DNA of 8,345 bases from Anaerolineales bacterium UBA1429. GTDB taxonomy: Bacteria > Chloroflexota > Anaerolineae > UBA1429. The position numbers were made by a program, and so were the translations under genes. Shown in pieces: positions 1 to 6,126 of the stretch. The stretch lies in contig DCTX01000048.1 in assembly GCA_002329325.1 (NCBI GenBank), positions 1-8,345 of the forward strand. Reading direction: 5' to 3'. The notes under the pieces are model-generated. The model made no database searches. It saw only the letters and a list, made by a program, of their open reading frames with translations, and had not been told where the DNA came from. How positions within the stretch are numbered: the first letter of the stretch is position 1; each line of letters opens with the position of its first letter.

Positions 1-1729
1 GCGGCGCTTCCGTTGGCGTTGGCGGCACTGTTTCCGTTGGCGTTGGCGGCACTGTTTCCGTTGGCGGCGGCGCGTGCGTTGGCATCGGCGGCGCTGTTTG
101 CGTTGGCCGCGGGGACGCCGTCTCTGTTGGCCGCGGCGCTGTATCCGTCGGCGTCGGAGGCGGCACCGCTGTGGCGGTGGGTTGGGGTGGCGGAGCGACC
201 GTTGGGGGGCTCGCTGGCTCTGCGTCGAGAGACCAGGAGAAACTCCAACCCCTCCGATCCAGGATCTGCGATGTGTCGGCCCGTACGATCAGCACCTCCC
301 AATCATAGCGCCCCGTCTTGAGAGGATCCGGGCGAAAATCGTAGGTTGCGCTGGTGGTCCGATAGTCTGGGAGCACCGGGTTGGACGAGCCCTCGTGCAC
401 GATCCGGAGAGAGAATTGCTCTCCCTGGGCGAGGCCCGGGCGGCACTGCCAGCGCAGCGTCACCACCTCGCCATGCACCCACTCGGGCCCTTCGGAAGGC
501 GAAACCAGCGTCCACACCCGAGGTGCGACGGCTGTCGCGCTCGGGCTGGGGGTAGCGGCTGGCTGCGCCACGATCCGGGTGACCGATCTGGTCTGCGCTG
601 TCTCTGAGGGCGTTGGGGAGACAGCATCTGCTCTGGTCGGCATCATCGTGCTTGTCGCCACAGTCTCCAGAAACGCCTCGTCGGCCCTGGTCTGCTCGGC
701 GCCCACAACGACCACTCCCTCGCCGAGCGGACGCGGATCGTCTGTGGCATCGCCTTGCTTGGCGACGGAGACAGTAGTGCTTCCCGTCTGGGCGCTTGGC
801 GTATCGCCTGCCCGCGAGAGCCACTGGGTCGAGGCCAGCGCCGCCCCCGCCACCAGCAGAAACCCCAGTGCGGCATACACCAGTATCCTGGGTGCGGCAA
901 ACCTGCGCTTGCGGGCCTCGGGCAAGTCCAGCACGACAGCGGTGACGTTGTCGCTGGCGCCCGCTCGCAGGGCCTCATTGACGATGGCCTGCGCCGCCTG
1001 CTGCGCAGGGAGGCGGCCGATGATCTTGGCGATAGCCTGGGGCGCCAGCACGTCTGTGACGCCATCGGAGCACAAGAAGACCGAGTCGCTCGCTGTCAGG
1101 TACAGGGGCTGATCCAGAGCGTCCAGGAACGTGTGCTGGGCGCGATCTGGCGGCCGATAGCGCGTATCCACGTCAACCGATGCGTTGATGCCCAGGTAGC
1201 GCTTGATGACATTCCGATTGGGATGGTGCTTGATCTCCTCGACCGATCTGCCCGCCTGGATCGCTTCCTCGGCCCAGGTGTGATCGATGGTGAGCTGGTA
1301 GAGCGCTCCGTCTCGTGCCAGGTAGGCGCGACTGTCGCCGACATGGGCCACCATCAGGCGATTGCCAATCACCGCGACCGCCGTGAACGTGGTGGCCATG
1401 CCCGCGCGATCGGGGTGCTCCTCGGCGGCAAGGCATAGGCGTTCGTTCGCCTGCCGCAGCGCTTCGGCCAGCGCTTCGGCCAACGCGCCAGAGGTAGGCC
1501 TGGCCCGCGTGAGGACATCCTGCACCGTCTGCACCGCCAGATGACTGGCCAGCTCGCCAGCGTTCTGTCCGCCTACGCCATCGGCTACCAACAGAAGAGT
1601 CGCCGTCAGGCCATCAGCCGTCTCTATCTGCTGGATGCCGTAACGATCCTCTTGCGTGGGCTTGAGCCCTTCGTGCGAGGCTCCCCCTACACTCAACAGC
1701 GGGTCACGACTCGGCTGATTGTCACCCAT
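1..1729 (-). CDS. PP2C-type Ser/Thr phosphatase with transmembrane helix, outer Ig-like domain and Pro/Thr repeats (3' end outside window)
   Basis: I translated this frame by hand: it is open from the ATG at 1729 to base 1, giving 576 residues with no stop, so the gene continues past the left edge. Residues ~12-269 are a PP2C (PPM) domain with the expected metal-site acids: QED (E27, D28), VADGVGG (D50), GMATTF (110-115), HVGDSRAYL (129-137), LCSDGVTDVL (D222) and ASDNVTAVV (D260). A helix at ~282-300 follows a basic KRR. Outside is a Ser/Thr/Pro linker (~305-402), a beta-rich domain (~404-500; VWTLVSPSEGPEWVHGE, LRWQC, YDWEVLIV, WSFSW) that looks Ig/Fn-like, then a Pro/Thr tail from ~503 to the edge. 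PP2C enzymes remove phosphate from Ser/Thr, so this is the expected counterpart of the kinase immediately upstream. Soluble PP2C proteins of about 240 residues are usual; the long outer part is unusual. GGAG six bases before the ATG supports the start. Confidence 0.9.
   Translation of the reverse strand, partial: MGDNQPSRDPLLSVGGASHEGLKPTQEDRYGIQQIETADGLTATLLLVADGVGGQNAGELASHLAVQTVQDVLTRARPTSGALAEALAEALRQANERLCLAAEEHPDRAGMATTFTAVAVIGNRLMVAHVGDSRAYLARDGALYQLTIDHTWAEEAIQAGRSVEEIKHHPNRNVIKRYLGINASVDVDTRYRPPDRAQHTFLDALDQPLYLTASDSVFLCSDGVTDVLAPQAIAKIIGRLPAQQAAQAIVNEALRAGASDNVTAVVLDLPEARKRRFAAPRILVYAALGFLLVAGAALASTQWLSRAGDTPSAQTGSTTVSVAKQGDATDDPRPLGEGVVVVGAEQTRADEAFLETVATSTMMPTRADAVSPTPSETAQTRSVTRIVAQPAATPSPSATAVAPRVWTLVSPSEGPEWVHGEVVTLRWQCRPGLAQGEQFSLRIVHEGSSNPVLPDYRTTSATYDFRPDPLKTGRYDWEVLIVRADTSQILDRRGWSFSWSLDAEPASPPTVAPPPQPTATAVPPPTPTDTAPRPTETASPRPTQTAPPMPTHAPPPTETVPPTPTETVPPTPTEAP
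7..78 (-). repeat. 24-base tandem repeat encoding ETVPPTPT units
   Basis: On the plus strand the unit TTTCCGTTGGCGTTGGCGGCACTG occupies 31-54 exactly and 7-30 with one difference, and a diverged partial copy starts at 55. A looser Pro/Thr-coding pattern continues to about 170. The unit is eight codons, so copy changes keep the PP2C reading frame and only lengthen or shorten its outer tail. Confidence 0.85.
1458..1483 (-). repeat. Short 12-base direct repeat inside the PP2C gene
   Basis: CGCTTCGGCCAG is followed directly by CGCTTCGGCCAA. It encodes the AEALAEAL helix in the phosphatase domain (about residues 84-91). This is probably a small in-frame duplication with no separate function. Confidence 0.5.
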
Positions 1730-1735
1730 GGCATT

Positions 1736-1739
1736 CTCC
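1736..1739 (-). promoter_or_regulatory. Ribosome binding site of the PP2C gene
   Basis: GGAG is placed six bases before the ATG at 1729. It supports this start over a nearby out-of-frame ATG at 1734, which lies inside the spacer and too close to the GGAG. Confidence 0.65.
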
Positions 1740-1792
1740 AGAACTAGTCTCAGCAGTCGTTCGGCCGTCGGCCGGCCAGACGCCAGGCCGGA

Positions 1793-3145
1793 TCACTCGC
1801 TCGGCGTCGCGGTTGGCGGCCGGGGCGTGCGCGTCAAGGTTGGCGTATGGGTCGGCTGCATTGTCGACGTAAGGACCCCAGCAGGCGGAATCGAGGGAGA
1901 CGGGGTGGGTTGTGGTGTCTCGGTCGCGTCGCCTGCGGCCTCAATAACGATCGTTGCACCGCTAGCCGGTTTGGTGGGCGGGGCTTCGGTAGGCGCCAGC
2001 AAAGTGGCCGTCGAGGCCAGCGCTGTGGTCGCCACGGCCCTGGGTGTCGATTCGCCCGAGGCCGCGGGCCGCCCCTGCCACAGGAAGGCCATGCCGCCGA
2101 GTTCGAGCAATGTCACAGCCGAAAGGAGTACGGTCGCGCGCCTCCAGGCGTTGCTCGTCTCGCGGCGAACAGCAGGCAGCTTCGCCTCCTGCCAGCAGCG
2201 CGGGGGCGGCGCAATCGTGTCCAGCGTCTCCGCTACCTGCCGCGCCGTGGGGCGCGCAGCAGGGCGCTTGCTCATCATCTGCAGGATCAAGGCGTCCAGA
2301 TCAGGATGTGTCCTGAGGCTCGGATTGTGGAAGGACGGCCGTGTGGGCTCTTCGTTCAGGATGGCGGTGGTGATGTGCGAGCGACTGCCGCTGAACGGGA
2401 GACAGCCACACAGCATGCGATAGAGCGACACCCCCAAGCAGTAGATGTCGACGGCCGCGCTATTGAGCACCATCTCCGGAGCGATGCTACCCTGCATCTC
2501 TCGCAGACGCTCCGGTGGCAGATACACGATGGAGCCGCCTTCCACGTCCGGGCTCCAGCCGCGCTTCTGAGCGGTGCCAAAGTCAACGAGCACTGCCTGG
2601 GCCACACCACTCTCTGCAAGCGGCTCTCGCAGCATGATGTTGTGGGTCTTGACGTCCAGGTGGGCATAGTCTCGGGAATGGAGGTAGTCCAGAGCGAAAC
2701 ACACCTGTTGAGCGATCTCGATCGCCAAAGGGACAGGCAGCAGCTTGCTCGTCTGTACCGCCGCCTCGACGGTGCCGCCCGCCAGGTACTCCATGCAGAA
2801 AAACCAGGGCTGCCCTTCTATATCGGCGGCGCGCGCCACATAGGGCATGTTGCGATTGCCGAACGGGATCGGAAAGATGCGCACAATACCCGGGTGCCCC
2901 AGGCGGCGGAGAATCTCCGCCTCGTTCTTGAGGGCCAGCTCGTATGCCTGCACAAGCTGCTCCGCCTGATCACGGGTGGCAGCAGACGCACGGGTCTTGG
3001 CGAACTTGAGCGCCACTCGCTCAGCCCGGCCTTCTTGGTTTCGGAGCACAGCTACCACAACTTGGCTGAACCCCCCGCGCCCTTCACGAAGCAAGCTCTC
3101 GATCACGTAAGGGCCAACAGAGACGCCGACTCTCAACGACTCCAT
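1793..3145 (-). CDS. Membrane-anchored Hanks-type Ser/Thr protein kinase, non-RD, with Pro/Thr-rich outer tail
   Basis: The 450-residue protein begins with a full kinase domain (~12-312): glycine loop EGRGGFSQVV (21-30), K47 in VALKFAK, a Glu at 75 or 77 in the C-helix, catalytic loop HLDVKTHN (162-169, D164, K166, N169), DFG (188-190), PPE (210-212), D233 in VDIYCLGVS, and R298. These residues predict an active enzyme. The residue before the catalytic Asp is Leu, not Arg, so this is a non-RD kinase, and the DFG-to-PPE segment is short. One helix at ~337-357 follows a basic stretch (RR, WRR), leaving a ~90-residue tail outside that is rich in Pro, Thr, Ser and Ala, with no PASTA repeat. The start is fixed by GGAGG six bases upstream. 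Its likely partners are the adjacent PP2C phosphatase and the two FHA proteins upstream, which is inference. A long open frame on the opposite strand is a composition artefact. Confidence 0.93.
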   Translation of the reverse strand: MESLRVGVSVGPYVIESLLREGRGGFSQVVVAVLRNQEGRAERVALKFAKTRASAATRDQAEQLVQAYELALKNEAEILRRLGHPGIVRIFPIPFGNRNMPYVARAADIEGQPWFFCMEYLAGGTVEAAVQTSKLLPVPLAIEIAQQVCFALDYLHSRDYAHLDVKTHNIMLREPLAESGVAQAVLVDFGTAQKRGWSPDVEGGSIVYLPPERLREMQGSIAPEMVLNSAAVDIYCLGVSLYRMLCGCLPFSGSRSHITTAILNEEPTRPSFHNPSLRTHPDLDALILQMMSKRPAARPTARQVAETLDTIAPPPRCWQEAKLPAVRRETSNAWRRATVLLSAVTLLELGGMAFLWQGRPAASGESTPRAVATTALASTATLLAPTEAPPTKPASGATIVIEAAGDATETPQPTPSPSIPPAGVLTSTMQPTHTPTLTRTPRPPTATPSE

Positions 3146-3151
3146 CCAGAT

Positions 3152-3156
3152 CCTCC
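3152..3156 (-). promoter_or_regulatory. Ribosome binding site of the kinase gene
   Basis: GGAGG with a six-base spacer to the ATG at 3145. The kinase has its own strong site rather than relying on coupling, in keeping with the 48-base gap after the VWA-FHA gene. Confidence 0.75.
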
Positions 3157-3193
3157 GGCTAAAGACGCAGCCAGCTCAAGAGCCTTCTACCGG

Positions 3194-5101
3194 TCAGAGG
3201 CCCACCTGCGGTGGCTGGAAAGCTTGGGTCTCATCGTAGCTCCCTGTTTCGACAGGGGTGGTTGAGAAGCGCACGGCAACCCGACCGAGATAGAGGATGT
3301 CGCCCGGGTCAAGGCGATGTGGCGTGGAACCAACCTCCGTATCATTCACATAGGTGCCGCTGGTGCTTCCCTCGTCGTACACCATGAAGGTCCCTTGGCT
3401 CTCCTCGACGATCCGCGCATGATAGCGTGAGACCGAGCGGTCTTCGAACACGATGTCTGCCTGATTGGGGTCACGGCCCAGGGTGACCTGCCGCGAGGTA
3501 ATGGGGCGGGCCGTGCCCAACGAGCCATCCTCACGCATCATGTAGAGATAGGCGCGCGCCGACTGACGCCCGCCACCCCGACGGCCCAGAAAAGGTTCTG
3601 TCGCTTCTTTGATGCGGCCCGCGATGGTCGACGCCATATCCACCACCGCCTGGGGTCGCTTGATGAACAGATACGATGCCATGATCAACGCCAGACCGCC
3701 GAGCCCTGCACCGAGCGCGACGAGCACTCGGTTGAGGTCAGTCTCCTTGTCGATCTCTTCGTGGACGACGCGCTGGATGACCTCGACGTGCGGCTCCAGA
3801 GTGGGGATGCGCACGTCAATGGTCACCTGAACGGGGCGGCTGAGCCCTACCAGACCCAGTTCGTCCGTCACCTCCACCTGCAGAGTATAGTCACCCGATG
3901 GCGCGCTGCTCAGATCCCATACATAGCCCTCGGTTGGTTCTTGCGTTGACAGCACCTGACCATTCACTTTGTAGCCGACCGACTCGAGGGAACGTGCGTA
4001 TCCGTCGGGGAAGTCGATCTTGATGGATATGGGCAGACTGCCGTTGGGCAGCGTTGCCGGATCGGCCCCCGGCTCATCCGTCTCGCGCACCACGCGACGC
4101 CCGCCCTCCGGGTCGGTGATCTCGACGCTGGGCGGCTGCACGGCGACGCTTAGCGAGCAATCCGGACTGAACACCGTGGCGTCGCCCTGTGCTACTCCCA
4201 GGCGCAAGCTATGCGCGCCAGCGACGTTGATGGCAGAGCGGTAGGTCAACTCGTAGACGTGTCTCTCTCTAGAGATGACCTCATACAAGGGGTGGAGCGA
4301 ATCGGTTCCCTGGTACGCGGCGAATGCCCCGCCGGTCATGGCAGACATGCGCTGCAGATTGCGCGCATCGCCCATGTTGTCAGGCCCGACCTTGACGGTC
4401 AGGATGGTCACACCGATGCTCTCGGCACGGTTGATCACGTCGGTGATCTCTTCGACGCTGGTCTGATCAACGCCGTCGGAGAGCACAACCAGGAACTTTG
4501 GGCGACCTTCGTACTCTGGCACCAGCTTCATGCGCGCCATTGCCTCTACCAGCATCGTCTGGAGGGCAGTCTTGGGCTCCGGCGCATAGTCACTCAAGTG
4601 TAGATAGGCGCTGTTGTACAGTCGCGTGTAGTCATCGGTCCAATCCTCGAGAATCTGAAAGCCAGTGGGCCCCTGGGGCGCTATCAGCATCGCCCGATCG
4701 CGACGCGGCTGCGTGTCATGGTCAAGCACGTCCCGCTGCGTGACAAGGTCCTGGATGATGGCTACGTGCTCTTGCTGGACGGGTTGGCCGGAGGCGCCCG
4801 CCTTCTCAATGTTCCCGGCCACATCCATCACCACGGCGATCTGGATGCCTGTGGTAGTGTTGGCCAGGTGCGCCACCGGGCGCAGCACGCCATCCTCATA
4901 CACCGATACGGCGTCCGTCTGCAGTTCGCGGTCATCCTCCGCAGCAAGCAGCACGCGGATGTCGGGAAAACTGCTGATATCCGTGCGAAGGATGGTCACT
5001 GCCTGCGGAGTGCCTTGCGCCGCGGCCGGCCAGACGATTCTCCCCAGGACAAGACTCATAACGATCAGGACGATACAGGACGCCATCATTCTGGCTCTCA
5101 T
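3194..5101 (-). CDS. VWA / Ig-like / transmembrane / cytoplasmic FHA protein
   Basis: The protein is 635 residues from the ATG at 5101, chosen because GGGAGG lies just upstream and a signal-type hydrophobic segment follows at once (ASCIVLIVMSLVLGRIVW, ending near A-A-A-Q at ~29). The frame extends to 5296, but that extension overlaps the peptidase gene. Residues ~32-80 resemble the strand region that precedes many bacterial VWA domains (SSFPDIRVLLAAEDD, VYEDG). Residues ~84-285 are a VWA domain with D93, T178 and LSDG (D209); the first metal-site motif reads DVAGN instead of DxSxS. Residues ~322-430 are an Ig-like beta domain (PPSVEITDPEGG, GDYTLQVEVTDELG). A helix at ~458-480 crosses the membrane, followed by basic residues. 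Residues ~537-612 are an FHA domain with GRD (542-544), SVSRYH (556-561) and GSTSGTYVND (578-587). It probably links an outer adhesion or scaffold domain to phosphothreonine reading inside. It lies 77 bases after the peptidase and 48 before the kinase. Confidence 0.87.
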   Translation of the reverse strand: MRARMMASCIVLIVMSLVLGRIVWPAAAQGTPQAVTILRTDISSFPDIRVLLAAEDDRELQTDAVSVYEDGVLRPVAHLANTTTGIQIAVVMDVAGNIEKAGASGQPVQQEHVAIIQDLVTQRDVLDHDTQPRRDRAMLIAPQGPTGFQILEDWTDDYTRLYNSAYLHLSDYAPEPKTALQTMLVEAMARMKLVPEYEGRPKFLVVLSDGVDQTSVEEITDVINRAESIGVTILTVKVGPDNMGDARNLQRMSAMTGGAFAAYQGTDSLHPLYEVISRERHVYELTYRSAINVAGAHSLRLGVAQGDATVFSPDCSLSVAVQPPSVEITDPEGGRRVVRETDEPGADPATLPNGSLPISIKIDFPDGYARSLESVGYKVNGQVLSTQEPTEGYVWDLSSAPSGDYTLQVEVTDELGLVGLSRPVQVTIDVRIPTLEPHVEVIQRVVHEEIDKETDLNRVLVALGAGLGGLALIMASYLFIKRPQAVVDMASTIAGRIKEATEPFLGRRGGGRQSARAYLYMMREDGSLGTARPITSRQVTLGRDPNQADIVFEDRSVSRYHARIVEESQGTFMVYDEGSTSGTYVNDTEVGSTPHRLDPGDILYLGRVAVRFSTTPVETGSYDETQAFQPPQVGL

Positions 5102-5103
5102 AG

Positions 5104-5111
5104 CCCCTCCC
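5104..5111 (-). promoter_or_regulatory. Ribosome binding site that decides the VWA-FHA start
   Basis: The purine run GGGAGGGG ends two bases before the ATG at 5101; counted from the GGGAGG core the spacer is four bases. It favours this start over the upstream in-frame ATG at 5296, and over the Met pair four and five codons downstream, whose spacing would be too long. Confidence 0.7.
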
Positions 5112-5178
5112 AGGCACCAATCGCGGCGCAACGCTGCCTTTCGCTCAAGAGCTGGTCGCTCTCTGTGGTGGCGCTCGC

Positions 5179-6126
5179 CTAGTTCTCCCGTTCCGGCTCG
5201 ACTACTACTGCCATGCGGCCCAGCACATCCCAACTTGCGACGAACCGATCCCAGCCAAAGGACCGCTGCTTGCCGTCCCAAGGATCCTGCACCCACACGT
5301 GGCTCGCATCGTAGCCAACCACAAGGTAGGTGTGCTCATAGGGCACACCCCGCACCAGCACGCCATCGGTCGTGAACCACTCCTGCGGCTCGGCAACTCG
5401 CATCCCCCCGACGGCCCACACCATGACGGGACGGCCCTGGGCGACATGAGCGCGCAGCCAGCTGGTTGTCTCACCATAGTGCGCCTGGGCCGGCAGGCCG
5501 ATCTGTCGGAGGGCCCGGGCGATTGGCTCGGCGTAGACTCCATATCCGTAGGGGTAGACGTTGCCCGGCAAATCGTTCAGACTGCGCCCCACAAAGCCCC
5601 GTTGCGGATCGCCTTCGGGGCTGTAGCCCACAAGCATAAAGATCTCCTCCCACGTGTACGCCTTGCCATAGTACCAGGCAAGATCCGAGGCCGTCTGCAG
5701 CTCGCAGCTCAGGTTTCGGGCCTGGCGACCCATGGGCACGTTCTCCAGCATGGCCGACTCGGGCGGAGCGCCTGGCGTCAACGTCCCCTCGCTGGCGGAT
5801 GAGACATGGGCGGCCGCAGCCTGTGCGGGCGCCTCTGGCTCGACTATCAGCAGGCTCGCAGGCGGTGGCGTTGTAGACTCCCCTCCCACCACGGCGCTCT
5901 CCTGAGTCGGACTCCCAGTCGGCGCTTCCGCCACAGCCTGGCGACTGCCCACGACCGTCTCGCTGTGGCCACCGACATTGGCCAAGGCTGTCGCGGCCAA
6001 AAGCCCAACAGCCGCCAGCAGACCCGCGAGGCCCAGCACGGCAGTCAGTACGGGCCAGAAGCGGGCAAATCCCGTGCTCCTGCGCTGCCCTTTCGACCCA
6101 GAAGACGACCCCTTGATGAGAGTCAT
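5179..6126 (-). CDS. Membrane-anchored C39-like (papain-fold) cysteine peptidase
   Basis: The chosen start gives 315 residues and an ATGA overlap with the upstream stop. The frame stays open to an ATG at 6300, but that would overlap the YukD-FHA gene by 178 bases and put an atypical stretch before the helix. Residues 1-23 are basic (KGQRR, ARF) and are followed by one hydrophobic helix (~24-48), so the topology should be N-in, C-out. A Pro/Thr/Ala-rich linker (~55-125) leads to a Peptidase_C39_2/YvpB-like domain (~128-311). Candidate catalytic residues are C141 (NLSCELQTASD), H265 (YEHTYLVVGYD) and D281 (VQDPWDG), with Q135 six residues before the Cys as the likely oxyanion-hole residue. All are present, so the enzyme looks active. 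C39 peptidases classically cut leader peptides; here the domain is separate from any ABC transporter and faces outward. A role in processing exported substrates, like the mycosin protease of actinobacterial type VII systems, is inference. A cell-wall or housekeeping role is also possible. Confidence 0.83.
   Translation of the reverse strand: MTLIKGSSSGSKGQRRSTGFARFWPVLTAVLGLAGLLAAVGLLAATALANVGGHSETVVGSRQAVAEAPTGSPTQESAVVGGESTTPPPASLLIVEPEAPAQAAAAHVSSASEGTLTPGAPPESAMLENVPMGRQARNLSCELQTASDLAWYYGKAYTWEEIFMLVGYSPEGDPQRGFVGRSLNDLPGNVYPYGYGVYAEPIARALRQIGLPAQAHYGETTSWLRAHVAQGRPVMVWAVGGMRVAEPQEWFTTDGVLVRGVPYEHTYLVVGYDASHVWVQDPWDGKQRSFGWDRFVASWDVLGRMAVVVEPEREN
6123..6126 (-). promoter_or_regulatory. 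ATGA stop/start overlap, YukD-FHA to C39-like peptidase
   Basis: The stop of YukD-FHA overlaps the peptidase ATG. Only a weak GGAT precedes this ATG, so termination-reinitiation is the likely route of translation. The overlap is the main reason for choosing this start. Confidence 0.68.

Noticed and set aside
1..170. Repeat run at the left edge as a CRISPR array or mobile element end
   Set aside because: The unit is a 24-base in-frame Pro/Thr-coding repeat with no unique spacers, and there is no transposase or target duplication.
381..1438. Several plus-strand and other-frame open stretches over the phosphatase gene
   Set aside because: The minus-strand frame from 1729 encodes an uninterrupted PP2C domain with all metal-site motifs; the others show low-complexity or unrecognisable products.
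1730..1792. GGCC-rich inverted repeats in the kinase-phosphatase gap as a terminator or operator
   Set aside because: Short GGCC palindromes are common at this GC content. There is no T-run, and the next gene follows at once with its own ribosome binding site.
3207..3219. Perfect small inverted repeat CCACCTGCGGTGG near the end of the VWA-FHA gene
   Set aside because: It lies within codons for the C-terminal PPQ region, has only a five-base stem and lacks a T-run, so chance and codon use explain it.
1847..3265. A 472-codon open frame on the plus strand opposite the kinase gene
   Set aside because: Its product is Arg/His/Gly-rich without recognisable domains, it covers a kinase gene with all catalytic motifs intact, and such antisense frames are expected in GC-rich DNA with this codon bias.
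5102..5178. Possible promoter or terminator in the 77-base gap before the VWA gene
   Set aside because: No AT-rich -10 element pairs with a -35-like TTGAGC, and no stable stem followed by a T-run was seen.
5102..5296. N-terminal extension of the VWA protein to an ATG at 5296
   Set aside because: It overlaps the peptidase C-terminus and would bury the signal-type segment. A strong purine-rich site precedes the ATG at 5101.
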